From positions 2,294,001-2,358,000 of the forward strand of contig NZ_UGHR01000001.1 in assembly GCF_900451195.1 (NCBI RefSeq): DNA of 64,000 nucleotides, written 5' to 3'. The translations under genes were made by a program, and so were the position numbers. The notes under the pieces were generated by a model. It was not told the DNA's origin, made no database searches, and saw nothing but the letters and a program-made list of their open reading frames with translations. This DNA comes from Iodobacter fluviatilis. GTDB taxonomy: Bacteria; Pseudomonadota; Gammaproteobacteria; Burkholderiales; Chitinibacteraceae. Below, piece by piece: positions 17,130 to 26,313 of the stretch (positions within the stretch are counted from its first letter, which is position 1; each line of letters starts with the position of its first letter).

Positions 17130-18081
17130 TTCACATGCAAACCCCTTGAAAAAAGACAAACGAACCCAAGTCGGGCTGTTTGTGGCGGGTGGCGTGTTTT
17201 TTATGGCGGTCGCTCTTTTTGTGCTGGCTAGGTCATTGGGCTGGTTTGAGCAAAGTTATACTTTAGAGTTTCATGCAGCAAGTGCCGAATCTTTAAATAA
17301 AGGGATGTTGGTGCGTTTGTCGGGCCTGCCTGTGGGCAAGGTGACGGGGATAAAGCTGGAAGACGATGCGCGTGTGCGAGTCCAGCTACAGATTAATAAA
17401 GATTTTCAGCGCTGGATTAAAAGTGATTCGGCGGCGTCTTTAGCCCGGGAAGGGATATTTGGCGACAGCTTTATTCAGATTACTGCGGGCAAAGATAAAG
17501 GGGCCTCTTTAGAAAGCGGGGCCGTGTTGGTTTTTGACCCGGGCAGCGGCATGAATGAGCTTTTGCAGCAGTTACGCGAGCGTTTGTTTCCGCTGCTGGA
17601 AGAGATGCAAAGCCTTGCTGCATCGCTTAAAGCGCCAGATGGCCAGCTGGGCAGTACGCTGGGTGAGGCACGTGCCTTGCTGCATGAGCTGCGCAATACC
17701 CGTGTGCAAATCGATAAAACGCTGGCGAGCGCGGCCTTGCTGACGCATAAAAATATCCCCGATACTTTAGGCTATGTGGACGGCACGCTGGCAGGTTTTA
17801 AAAAAACGGCACAAAGCACGGACGAGCAACTGGCTCAGATCAGTGGCAAGCTGCAGGACACATTAGATCAGTATGAGCGCACTGGAAACACTGCGGATCA
17901 AACACTGAAAGAAGTGCAGACTCTGGTGAAAGAAACGCGGCCTTTATTGCAAAAAGCGATTAAAGACGCTGATGTGGTGATGCGTAGTGCTAATCAGACT
18001 ATGACAAATATGAATGATCACTGGCCGTTTAGCGGCGATGCAAAGCCTGCATCGATGGCTGGAGAAGCCCCTGCGGAGTGA
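17119..18081 (+). CDS. MCE/MlaD-family lipid-binding protein
   Basis: 320 residues from ATG 17119; an ATG at 17107 would add four. One N-terminal membrane helix (VGLFVAGGVFFMAVALFVLA) anchors it in the inner membrane, with the rest in the periplasm. The MCE domain follows: LEFHAASAESLNKGMLVRLS and GLPVGKVTGIKL match the family pattern of a hexameric lipid-binding ring, and AREGIFGDSFIQI is its conserved second half. The C-terminal 160 residues are helical and heptad-like (TADQTLKEVQTLVKETRPLL), as in longer MCE proteins that form a tunnel across the periplasm. It is the last gene of a three-gene operon, overlapping the ATPase-like gene. No separate PqiC-type lipoprotein is found before the terminator. 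Confidence 0.85.
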   Translation: MSVDSHANPLKKDKRTQVGLFVAGGVFFMAVALFVLARSLGWFEQSYTLEFHAASAESLNKGMLVRLSGLPVGKVTGIKLEDDARVRVQLQINKDFQRWIKSDSAASLAREGIFGDSFIQITAGKDKGASLESGAVLVFDPGSGMNELLQQLRERLFPLLEEMQSLAASLKAPDGQLGSTLGEARALLHELRNTRVQIDKTLASAALLTHKNIPDTLGYVDGTLAGFKKTAQSTDEQLAQISGKLQDTLDQYERTGNTADQTLKEVQTLVKETRPLLQKAIKDADVVMRSANQTMTNMNDHWPFSGDAKPASMAGEAPAE

Positions 18082-18106
18082 TGGTTGGTAGACGGGTGCT
18101 AAAGTA

Positions 18107-18152
18107 CATCAGGCCGCTTCAGACACAATAATCTGTCTGAGGCGGCCTGATG
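18107..18152. terminator. Long hairpin between convergent operons
   Basis: Arms 18107-18125 and 18134-18152 pair over 19 bp with one mismatch around an 8-base loop. It lies between the end of the MCE operon (+) and the end of the RND outer-membrane gene (-). The U tract is weak on both sides. Confidence 0.65.
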
Positions 18153-18193
18153 CGTTTGAAAGCAGGGCAGTGCCTGCAAGCACATTTTATTGA

Positions 18194-19576
18194 TTAAGTG
18201 CCTGCTTTCCAGCCGCCACCCATGGCTTTGTAAAGATCAACCGTGGCATTAAGCTGGTCGCGCTGAGCTGCGGCCAGGTTGAGCTGGGCCTGGAACAGGG
18301 AGCGCTGGGCGTCCAGCACTTCTAGGTAGCCAGAGAAGCCATTGTCGTAGCGCAGTGTGGCGAGTTTTAATTGCCGGCTGAGTGAATCGAGTTGCAGCTG
18401 CTGGGCCGCGACGACTTTTGCGCTGCTGCTGCGGGCGATCAGGGCGCTTTGTGTTTCGGCAAAGGCCTGCTGAATACTCAGGCGGTAATTGGCCACGGCT
18501 TGTTTCTGGCGTGCAGTGGCGCCATCCACATTGGCGGCAGTGCGGCCATTATCAAACAGCGGTGCGGCTAGATTGCCAAGGAAAGACCATGTTTTGGCCG
18601 GGCCGGAGAATAAATCGCCGATCGATGCGCTTTCTGTGCCCAGTAGCCCCGTAAGGGAGATGGTGGGGTAGTAAGCCGCCCTTGCTGCGGCGATGCGGGC
18701 ACCTGCGGCCTTGAGTGATTGCTCGCTGGCCTGAATATCTGGTCGGCGGACTAATAGCTCGGAAGGTAGGCCTAGCGGCACATTCACCGGCAAAATAATC
18801 TGTTTCAGTTCTTTGCCCCGTGCGATGCCTGATTCGATCATTTCACGCGGATTCTGGCCGATCAGAATGCTCAGGCTGCTGCTTACTTTCGCGATACTTT
18901 GCTCGATGCCTGGCACGCTGGCTTGTGCTGCAGCGAGCTCTACTTCGGCCTGGCGCATATCCAGCTCGGATGTGACGCCGCCTTCAAAACGGCGCTTACG
19001 TAATTGAAAGCTTTCCTGCCTAGTTTTAAGCGTGTCTTGCGCAATAGCAAGCTGCTGATCAAGTGCGCGTAAATTAAAGTAGCTTTGCGCTACATTGGCA
19101 TAAAGCGCCAATGCTACCGCATCGCGATTATATTCACTGGCTAAAAGATCCGCTTTTGCGGCGTCATTGGTGTTTTTAATCCGCCCCCACAGATCCAGCT
19201 CCCAGGAAGCCGTTGCGCCCAGCGAGTAGCTGTCTGACGGGCTGCCAATTTGCGTGGACTGGCCCCGGCCCGCTTTTCCGCCTAAATCCAGCCGTGGCAG
19301 CTGCTCGGCAGAGCTGATGCCGAGTGCTGCACGGGCCTCGTCGATACGGGCTGCAGCAATGACCAGGTTCTGGTTATGCGCTTCTGCTGCGCTGATGAGT
19401 TGATCCAGTACGGGGTCGTCAAATTGCGCCCACCAGTTGCGGCCTATGCTGACATCGCTGACAAAATCGCTGCGCCATGCGCTGGGTAGCTCGGTTTGGG
19501 TGTCGGCGACGGGTGGTGTTAAGGCGCAGGCGCTTAAGGTGGATGCGATCAGAAGCGCGAGGATTGTTTTACGCAT
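18194..19576 (-). CDS. RND efflux outer-membrane lipoprotein (NodT/OprM family)
   Basis: 460 residues. A lipoprotein signal ends in the lipobox LSAC near residue 16. [10 protein letters not shown] and [19 protein letters not shown] are typical N-terminal motifs of the NodT family. [12 protein letters not shown] near residue 130 and the [20 protein letters not shown] repeat near 275 are hallmarks of TolC-like factors. It forms the outer-membrane channel for the pump at 19569-23870. It overlaps the pump gene by 8 bp and is last in the order adaptor, pump, channel. Confidence 0.9.
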   Translation of the reverse strand: MRKTILALLIASTLSACALTPPVADTQTELPSAWRSDFVSDVSIGRNWWAQFDDPVLDQLISAAEAHNQNLVIAAARIDEARAALGISSAEQLPRLDLGGKAGRGQSTQIGSPSDSYSLGATASWELDLWGRIKNTNDAAKADLLASEYNRDAVALALYANVAQSYFNLRALDQQLAIAQDTLKTRQESFQLRKRRFEGGVTSELDMRQAEVELAAAQASVPGIEQSIAKVSSSLSILIGQNPREMIESGIARGKELKQIILPVNVPLGLPSELLVRRPDIQASEQSLKAAGARIAAARAAYYPTISLTGLLGTESASIGDLFSGPAKTWSFLGNLAAPLFDNGRTAANVDGATARQKQAVANYRLSIQQAFAETQSALIARSSSAKVVAAQQLQLDSLSRQLKLATLRYDNGFSGYLEVLDAQRSLFQAQLNLAAAQRDQLNATVDLYKAMGGGWKAGT

Positions 19577-22500
19577 GATGATCTCCTTCAGGGCTTGTGG
19601 CGGTCTTTTTTTCGCTGCTTTTCATAATCAAGCGGAAAAAGAGCGGGATAAAGAAGATGGCAATAAAGGTAGCGGCAAGCATCCCGCCAATTACTGGCGT
19701 GCCCAAGGAGTGACGGCTGGCTGAGCCTGCGCCGCTGGATAAAACCAGCGGTAAGCAGCCTAGGATAAACGCGAGTGAGGTCATCACAATCGGGCGAAAG
19801 CGTAAGCGTGCGGCAGCCAAGGCAGAATCAAGCAGGCTCATGCCTTCTTCGTGTTTCATGACGGCGAATTCCACAATCAGAATGGCATTTTTAGCCGCCA
19901 GTCCTACCAGCGTGACTAGGCCAATCTGGAAGTAAACGTCGTTGGTTAAGCCGGTTAAAAATACCGCCAAGAGCGCACCAAATAGCGCAAAAGGCACCGC
20001 GCTGATCACGGCAATTGGCAAAGTCCAGCGCTCGTACTGCGCCGCCAAAATTAAAAACACCATGATGATACCAAAGCCAAAAGCCAGCGCTGCGGAGGAT
20101 CCGGCGGCTTTTTCCTGGTAGGCCGAGCCTGTCCATTGCAGCTTGTAATCGCTACCCATCACGCTGGCTTCGACTTCTTCTAGCGCTTTAATGGCCTGAC
20201 CAGAGCTGACGCCAGGCGCAGGTTGCGCCATGATTTTTGCAGCCTGGAAGACGTTGAAACGCTCAACCAGCTCTGGCCCAACCGATGTTTTAGCTTGCAC
20301 AAGGCTGGTCAGTGGAATCATGTCGCCTTTATCAGAACGTACATACACATTGCGGATATCATCAGGGCGGGCACGGAAATCCGCTTCTGATTGCAATTGC
20401 ACACGGTAGGTGCGGCCAAACTGGTTAAAGTCGTTGACATAAACTTGGCCGAAGGTGGCTTGCATGGTGTCAAACACTTGGTTGATGCTCACGCCAAGTG
20501 CCTTGGCTTTTTCCCGGTCCAGATCAAGATAAATTTGCGGCACATTGGCGCGGAAAGTGGTTGAAACGCTGGCAAACTCCGGGCGTTTTTTGGCTTCATC
20601 TACAAAACGCTGAGTGGCTTTAGAAAATTCGGCCGTGTTGCCTGTGCCCCGGTTTTGTAAGTAACCTTCAATCCCGCCTGTGGTGGACATGCCTTGAATG
20701 GCCGGCGGGTTAAAAGTAGCTGCAAAGCCGTCTTTCATGCCCATATAGGCCATGCCCTGGAATTTTTTAGCCAGAGCGAATGAGCTGTCAGCGGGGTCTT
20801 GGCGTTCTTTCCAGTTTTTAAGCGTGGAGAACACAATGCCGCTATTGCTGATAATTGAGCCGGAAAGAATGTCAAAGCCCACAAAGGACACGACGTTCTC
20901 GACGTTTTTATTGGCCATCAGCATTTTTTCAAAATGATCGCTGGAGGCGGCCGTCCGGTTAAGCGAGGACGCATCAGGCAGCATAACGGCACTAATCAAC
21001 GTACCCTGATCTTCATCGGGCACCAGTGCACCAGGGACTTTCTTAAGCAGTACAAAGCTGGCCAGTAAAATGGCTGCAAACAGAATGAAGGCCACACCAA
21101 CCCGGCGGTTCAGAAATGCGACACCACTGACATAACCATTGGTGATGCGATCAAAACTTTTGTTAAACCACACAAAAAATTTAGCCGGTTCGCTATGGCT
21201 GTTTTTCAGCAAAATAGCACAGAGCGCAGGGGTGAGCGTTAAAGCCACAATCCCTGAAATCACCACTGAAACGGCAATCGTAACCGCAAATTGTTTATAC
21301 ATCACACCCGTCATCCCGCCCATAAAGGCCACGGGTAAGAACACGGCACACAGTACCAGCACAATGGCAATCACTGGGCCTGCCACTTCCTGCATGGCTT
21401 GGATGGAGGCTTCTTTAGCGGAGCATTTGGTTTCGCTCATAATCCGTTCGACGTTTTCTAGCACCACAATGGCGTCATCCACCACAATGCCAATGGCCAG
21501 CACCATTCCGAACAGGGTTAAGAGGTTGATCGAAAAGCCTAAAATCAGCATTCCGGCGAAAGTACCAATCAGCGAAATGGGTACGGCAATACAAGGAATA
21601 AGCGTGGCACGGAAGTTTTGTAAGAAGAGATACACTACGATGAAAACCAAAATAATGGCTTCAAACAGGGTATGCACCACTTCTTCAATGGAGATCTTTA
21701 CAAATTCGGTGGTGTCGTAAGGGATAGAGTAGGCAATGCCTTCTGGGAAGCGCGATTTTAGCTCTTCCATTTTTGCTTTAACACTGGCAGCCACGGCTAC
21801 GGCATTGGCTCCGGGTTGCAGATACAAGCCGATGGCGACCGCCGATTTGCCATTCAAACGCGCTTGCAGGTCGTAATCTTTGCCGCCCATTTCTACGCGA
21901 GCCACGTCTTTAAGGCGAATCTTCGCACCGTCCGAAGTGGAGCGGACGATAATGTTTTCAAACTCTTTAGCGTCTTTTAAACGCCCCTGAGTGTTTACCG
22001 TGTAAGTAAAATCAATGGGGGCTGTGGTGGGCTGCGCACCAATCTTACCTGCAGCAAATTGTGCATTTTGCTCGCGGATTGCGCCGATGACATCGGATGG
22101 GGATAGCTTGAGTTGAGCCAGCCGATCCGGGCGAAGCCATACACGCATGGCGTAGTCGGTTCCCCCGAACATGCCCAGATCACCCACGCCCGGCAAGCGT
22201 TTAAGCTCATCCACAATATTAAGTAAGGCGTAGTTGGATAAGTAGGTGGTGTCATAGCGGCCATTTGGCGAATTAAGCGCAACGACTTCTAGGATGGATG
22301 TGGATTTCTTTTTAACCGTCACACCCTGGCGTTTTACCTCTTCAGGCAATTGCGCCAGCGCCGCAGATACGCGGTTATTGACGTTAATAGTGGCCTGATC
22401 AGGATCTGTACCAATTTCAAAGTAAACATTCATATTCATCTGGCCATTTGATGCAGAGCCAGACTGAACATAAATCATTTTTTCTACACCGTTGATTTGC

Positions 22501-22703
22501 TGCTCCAGCGGCGCGGCAACGGTTTGTGCGATGACTTCGGGGGTGGCGCCAGGGTAAACCGCCGTCACTGAAACAACGGGGGGCGTAATGCCTGGGTATT
22601 GTTCAATCGGTAGCGAGCGCATTGCCGCCAAGCCTGCCAGCACAATAATGATTGAAATCACGCTGGAGAAAATAGGGCGCTCAATAAAGAATTTAGAAAA
22701 CAT
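19569..22703 (-). CDS. RND efflux inner-membrane transporter (HAE1; MexF/OqxB-like)
   Basis: 1044 residues, the usual HAE1 length. It starts [20 protein letters not shown] with the first membrane helix. The proton relay is conserved: [18 protein letters not shown] carries the paired Asp and [16 protein letters not shown] the Lys. Two large periplasmic loops lie between helices 1-2 and 7-8. In the second loop, [22 protein letters not shown] follows the MexF/OqxB pattern rather than the AcrB GRGQN pattern. The predicted role is proton-driven export of amphiphilic drugs; the substrates are unknown. It lies 9 bp after the adaptor gene. Confidence 0.92.
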   Translation of the reverse strand: MFSKFFIERPIFSSVISIIIVLAGLAAMRSLPIEQYPGITPPVVSVTAVYPGATPEVIAQTVAAPLEQQINGVEKMIYVQSGSASNGQMNMNVYFEIGTDPDQATINVNNRVSAALAQLPEEVKRQGVTVKKKSTSILEVVALNSPNGRYDTTYLSNYALLNIVDELKRLPGVGDLGMFGGTDYAMRVWLRPDRLAQLKLSPSDVIGAIREQNAQFAAGKIGAQPTTAPIDFTYTVNTQGRLKDAKEFENIIVRSTSDGAKIRLKDVARVEMGGKDYDLQARLNGKSAVAIGLYLQPGANAVAVAASVKAKMEELKSRFPEGIAYSIPYDTTEFVKISIEEVVHTLFEAIILVFIVVYLFLQNFRATLIPCIAVPISLIGTFAGMLILGFSINLLTLFGMVLAIGIVVDDAIVVLENVERIMSETKCSAKEASIQAMQEVAGPVIAIVLVLCAVFLPVAFMGGMTGVMYKQFAVTIAVSVVISGIVALTLTPALCAILLKNSHSEPAKFFVWFNKSFDRITNGYVSGVAFLNRRVGVAFILFAAILLASFVLLKKVPGALVPDEDQGTLISAVMLPDASSLNRTAASSDHFEKMLMANKNVENVVSFVGFDILSGSIISNSGIVFSTLKNWKERQDPADSSFALAKKFQGMAYMGMKDGFAATFNPPAIQGMSTTGGIEGYLQNRGTGNTAEFSKATQRFVDEAKKRPEFASVSTTFRANVPQIYLDLDREKAKALGVSINQVFDTMQATFGQVYVNDFNQFGRTYRVQLQSEADFRARPDDIRNVYVRSDKGDMIPLTSLVQAKTSVGPELVERFNVFQAAKIMAQPAPGVSSGQAIKALEEVEASVMGSDYKLQWTGSAYQEKAAGSSAALAFGFGIIMVFLILAAQYERWTLPIAVISAVPFALFGALLAVFLTGLTNDVYFQIGLVTLVGLAAKNAILIVEFAVMKHEEGMSLLDSALAAARLRFRPIVMTSLAFILGCLPLVLSSGAGSASRHSLGTPVIGGMLAATFIAIFFIPLFFRLIMKSSEKKTATSPEGDHHA

Positions 22704-22712
22704 AGTGTGTCC

Positions 22713-23870
22713 TTATTGGGCAGCAGGGCTGCTGGCGGGAGATGGATTAACCACCGCACCAGGTCTTGCTTTCATCAGGCCATCGACAATTACTTTCTGG
22801 CCCACTTTTAATCCCGATTCAATGATGACTTTGCCATCAATGACCGAGCCCAGCTTGACGGGGATGGGCACCACTTTATTGTCTGCACCCAGTGTCATTA
22901 CGATATGGTCGGCCTGCGACTGAACCACGGCGCGCTCTGGAATCAAAAGGGCATTTTTGCGTTTGCCAAGCTCTAAATTCACACGAACAAATTGCCCAGG
23001 TAGTAAGTCACCCTTGGGGTTTTTGAAAATAGCGCGGGCGCGAATGGTGCCGGTTTTAGGGTCGACGCGATTATCCGAGAAGTTAATCAGGCCAGATTCT
23101 GAGTAGATGCTGCCGTCGGCGAGCTTGATTTTGGCGACGAAATTTTTAGAATCGTTCAGCTTGATTTGCCCATTACGCGTTGCGGCTTCTAGCTCTTGGC
23201 GATCTTGCTCGGAGTAAGAGAAGTTTACATACAGCGGGTCAAGCTGGCTGATGGTGGTAAGGCGGCCGGAGTCGCCAGTAGCAGAAATCAGGCTACCTTC
23301 AGATTGCACTAGCTTGCTGGTGGTGCCTGCAATAGGTGCAGTTACTTTGGTGTAGCCTAAATTAAGTTCGGCTTGCTTGACGCTGGCCTGAGCCGTTTGG
23401 CTACTGGCTAGGGCAGATGCGTAAGCAGAAAGTGCATCGTCGTAATCTTTACGGCTAACGGCGTTTTCTTTAAATAGCGGAATAATTCGGTCACGATCGG
23501 CGCGGGCTTTGTCTAACTTCGAGGCTTCTAAAGATAGCTGGCCTTTGGCTTGGTCTAGGGTGGCTTTATAAGGCTCTGGGTCTATTTCGAATAAGACTTG
23601 TCCGGCACTTACTTGCGCGCCTTCCACATAGGTTCTTCTTAATAAGATGCCATTGACGCGGGAGCGTACTTCCACATCGCGATAGCCAGCCGTCTCGCCT
23701 ACCATCTCTTTGGTGAGTGCAATATCTGCGGGTTTTAATTCAATATAGCCAACAGGGGCAGGTGGGGGTGTGGCAGGGCCGGTTTCTTTGCCACAGGCAC
23801 TGAGTAAAACAAGCGCAGCAAAGGCGCTTAGACGAAATAAATGGGGTAAAGACCTGGTTCCCTGATGCAT
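22713..23870 (-). CDS. RND efflux periplasmic adaptor (membrane fusion lipoprotein)
   Basis: 385 residues. The lipobox LLSAC lies near residue 26. The biotinyl-lipoyl halves are visible as VEVRSRVNGILLRRTYVEGA near residue 68 and LGYTKVTAPIAGTTSKLVQS near residue 170, with a coiled-coil hairpin between them rich in Ala, Lys and Asp. DPKTGTIRARAIFKNPKGDL near residue 270 is the beta-barrel signature of the AcrA/MexE family. It links the inner-membrane pump to the outer-membrane channel. It is the first gene of the minus-strand operon, with a 485-bp divergent region to the TetR gene. Confidence 0.9.
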   Translation of the reverse strand: MHQGTRSLPHLFRLSAFAALVLLSACGKETGPATPPPAPVGYIELKPADIALTKEMVGETAGYRDVEVRSRVNGILLRRTYVEGAQVSAGQVLFEIDPEPYKATLDQAKGQLSLEASKLDKARADRDRIIPLFKENAVSRKDYDDALSAYASALASSQTAQASVKQAELNLGYTKVTAPIAGTTSKLVQSEGSLISATGDSGRLTTISQLDPLYVNFSYSEQDRQELEAATRNGQIKLNDSKNFVAKIKLADGSIYSESGLINFSDNRVDPKTGTIRARAIFKNPKGDLLPGQFVRVNLELGKRKNALLIPERAVVQSQADHIVMTLGADNKVVPIPVKLGSVIDGKVIIESGLKVGQKVIVDGLMKARPGAVVNPSPASSPAAQ

Positions 23871-24003
23871 GGGTTATCTCCGGCTGGTTATTATTAAATA
23901 GTGGCTAAAGCAATGTGTGCCGCTTTAAGTCCGGGGCTTTAAGAAACAGGCCAGCTAGGCGCATTTCCCAAACACCCTCTTTGTGCCGTACTTTTTGTCA
24001 GCG

Positions 24004-24029
24004 TTCAATGCAATGTCATTTGCATTGAA
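24004..24029. promoter_or_regulatory. Operator-like inverted repeat before the minus-strand RND operon
   Basis: Perfect 10-bp arms TTCAATGCAA (24004-24013) and TTGCATTGAA (24020-24029) with a 6-base spacer, 134 bp upstream of the adaptor start. It sits in the 485-bp divergent region 23871-24355, which otherwise contains only the TetR-gene leader and AT-rich DNA. It may be a regulator site; the protein that binds is unknown. Confidence 0.5.
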
Positions 24030-24326
24030 GAAAATCGGGCTGCCCAGAGTATTGGTTTTTATTTTTGCAAACCAGTGCATAGTGTTTTTATAAATTCACA
24101 CTATTGCCTTGTGAGTTTAGAGCTTTGTCAGCTTGTTCGCTTTTTTAGTTCGGGCTGAATGATCGAATTTGTGGCTTTTTTTGCTTAATAAACCGGACGG
24201 GGGGGTGGCGCGGTTGTTTTATTTAATTGTTTGATTTTATTTGCTTATATGCACAAAGGGTGGGCTCATTATTTTGAGGGCCTGTGCTGCTTGGTAATGT
24301 CTTCACTTTTGTACTAAATTAGATTA

Positions 24327-24338
24327 GACTGTCCAGTC
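24327..24338. promoter_or_regulatory. Short palindrome at the tetR promoter, possible autoregulatory operator
   Basis: GACTG-TC-CAGTC at 24327-24338, 18 bp before the ATG of the TetR gene. Position and symmetry fit a TetR self-repression site. The arms are only 5 bp, so the call is tentative. Confidence 0.45.
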
Positions 24339-24355
24339 CAAAATGAGGTGTGGCG

Positions 24356-24955
24356 ATGGTTAAGAGTAAGCTTGCAGAAGATGAATCGGGGCTAGATCCT
24401 GTCATTTGTGCTGCTAAGTCTGTTTTTTGTGAAATGGGTTACCGTGCCAGCATTGAAAAAGTGGCCGCCCGGGCAGGCGTGGCAAGGCAGACTATTTATA
24501 ACCGTTTTGGCTGTAAACAAGCCTTGTTTGAATTGGCGATTGATCACTTTATTGGTGAGATGCTTGCGCCGCTGGCGGTGAATGAAGGGGATGTGCGGGA
24601 GCGTTTATTGCGTTTTTCTTTATCGTTTCGCGCGCAAATCATGACGCCGGAATCGGTAAAGGCACATCGGGTACTGACCGGTGAGGCACCGCGCTTTCCA
24701 GAATTAGCCCGCCGGCATTTTGAGCTGTGTATTGAGCGCACAGCAAAGCAACTGGCTGCGCAGCTGGAAACTGCCATGCAAGAGGGCGTATTGCGCCCGG
24801 CAGACCCTTTTGAAGCGGCCACGTTTTTATTTGACATGTTGGCAGGTTACGATCAGCTGAAATTATTGTTTGGTGGCGAGCCGCCCGATCCTGCAGGGGA
24901 AACGGCAAAGGTGACCCGTATTGTAGATATGTTCTTACGCGCATATCAGGTGTAA
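24356..24955 (+). CDS. TetR/AcrR-family transcriptional regulator
   Basis: 199 residues from ATG 24356, with GAGG at 24345-24348 as ribosome site; a GTG six bases earlier is less likely. The N-terminal TetR helix-turn-helix reads AAKSVFCEMGYRASIEKVAA and then RAGVARQTIYNRFGCKQALF, the classic family pattern. The C-terminal ligand domain is of the AefR/AcrR type (SVKAHRVLTGEAPRFPELAR near residue 100). It lies between two complete RND efflux operons, one divergent and one following in the same direction. It is therefore the likely local repressor of one or both, relieved by a pump substrate. Which pump it controls cannot be told from sequence. Confidence 0.88.
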   Translation: MVKSKLAEDESGLDPVICAAKSVFCEMGYRASIEKVAARAGVARQTIYNRFGCKQALFELAIDHFIGEMLAPLAVNEGDVRERLLRFSLSFRAQIMTPESVKAHRVLTGEAPRFPELARRHFELCIERTAKQLAAQLETAMQEGVLRPADPFEAATFLFDMLAGYDQLKLLFGGEPPDPAGETAKVTRIVDMFLRAYQV

Positions 24956-25005
24956 GTGTTTTGTGGTGTCAGTTAGGGTTCAAGTGTTAAATTGCGGTAT
25001 TCATG

Positions 25006-25028
25006 GTAATGAAATGCAATCTCATTAC
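25006..25028. promoter_or_regulatory. Inverted repeat upstream of the second RND operon
   Basis: Arms GTAATGA (25006-25012) and TCATTAC (25022-25028) with a 9-base spacer, 51 bp before the adaptor start at 25080. It could be an operator, but its sequence differs from both other repeats in this efflux cluster. Confidence 0.4.
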
Positions 25029-25079
25029 TGTTGAAATTTATAGGCATGAAAAATAATGTCAAATTACAAAGGATTAGGA

Positions 25080-26267
25080 ATGCTTCCTTCGCTTAAAAAA
25101 AGTGTGGTTTTAGTTATTGGAGCGGCTAGCTTGCTGGCGGCCTGCGGTAAGCAAGAGGGCGGGCCTGGTGGCGCTGCGGGCGGCATGCCGCCACCTGAAG
25201 TCACTGTGGTGACCGCTCAGGCTGGCAGCTCTGCGCTGACTCGTGATTTAAGCGGCCGGATTACCGCAGTGCGCACCGCTGAAGTGCGCGCACGGGTAGA
25301 CGGTATTTTGGAAAAGCGCTTATTTAACGAAGGCGGCGAAGTGAAAGCAGGCCAATCCTTATTTAAGATTGATTCACGCGTGCTGGAGGCCAATGCCGCC
25401 ACGGCAAAAGCTGCGCTGGCGAAAGCAAAAGCCAGTGTTTCGATTGCTAAGCAAACGGCCGATCGCTATCGCCAGCTGGTGGGTGAGCAGGGTGTAAGTC
25501 GCCAGGAATTTGATCAGGCCGAGACCCAGCTTAAGCAGGCCGAAGCCGAAGTGGCTGCAGCAGAGGCAGAAGTGCGCCGCAGCAGTGTGGATTTGGAATA
25601 CGCCAGCGTGCAGGCACCGATCAGTGGCCGTATTGGCCGGGCCTTGGTTTCAGAAGGGGCACTGCTGAATAAGGGCACAGGCACACCTCTGGCGCTGATC
25701 GAGCAGCTTGATTCGGTTTATGTGGATTTCAACCAGTCTGGAGCTGATCTGCTGCGCTTAAAGCAGCTGGCCAAAGTGGGTAAGCTGAAACAAGCAACGC
25801 TGCCGGTTGATTTACTGCTGGAAGATGGCACACCTTACGCGCACGCAGGCAAATTGCTGTTTGCTGAGCAAACCATTGATCCCGCCACGGGCACAGTGAC
25901 TTTGCGCGCTGAATTCCCGAATCCTGATCACCTCTTGCTGCCAGGTATGTTTGCAACAGTGCGTGTGGCTCAGGGCGCAATGGATGCCACCGTGCGCGTG
26001 CCACAGGCCGCGATTGTGTCTTCTCCGCAGGGGCAATTTGTTTATATCGTGGGCGGTGATAATAAAGTGGCACCCGCTCCGGTTAAAACCGGCGGTTTCT
26101 CGGGTACGGACTGGATTATTCTGAGCGGCTTAAAGGGCGGCGAACGGGTGATGGTCGATGGTATTCAGAAAGTACGCCCCGGTGCGGTGGTGAATCCGGT
26201 GGATGCAGCTGCGGCTAAATCTGCACCTGCATCTGCGACATCTGCTTCTGCCCCTGCAAAAAAATAG
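25080..26267 (+). CDS. RND efflux periplasmic adaptor (AcrA/MexA-like lipoprotein)
   Basis: 395 residues from ATG 25080, which has a good AGGA site; an in-frame ATG at 25056 would put a hydrophilic stretch before the signal. The lipoprotein signal ends in LLAAC near residue 21. The lipoyl halves are RTAEVRARVDGILEKRLFNE near residue 63 and LEYASVQAPISGRIGRALVS near residue 170, flanking a long Ala/Glu/Lys coiled coil. DPATGTVTLRAEFPNPDHLL near residue 265 is the AcrA barrel signature. The C-terminal tail is low-complexity Ala/Ser/Lys. It is the first gene of the pump operon running to 30876. Confidence 0.9.
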   Translation: MLPSLKKSVVLVIGAASLLAACGKQEGGPGGAAGGMPPPEVTVVTAQAGSSALTRDLSGRITAVRTAEVRARVDGILEKRLFNEGGEVKAGQSLFKIDSRVLEANAATAKAALAKAKASVSIAKQTADRYRQLVGEQGVSRQEFDQAETQLKQAEAEVAAAEAEVRRSSVDLEYASVQAPISGRIGRALVSEGALLNKGTGTPLALIEQLDSVYVDFNQSGADLLRLKQLAKVGKLKQATLPVDLLLEDGTPYAHAGKLLFAEQTIDPATGTVTLRAEFPNPDHLLLPGMFATVRVAQGAMDATVRVPQAAIVSSPQGQFVYIVGGDNKVAPAPVKTGGFSGTDWIILSGLKGGERVMVDGIQKVRPGAVVNPVDAAAAKSAPASATSASAPAKK

Positions 26268-26313
26268 ATGCTGCTGATGATGCATAAGCATCACTGGTGC
26301 ATTAGGAGAGTTT

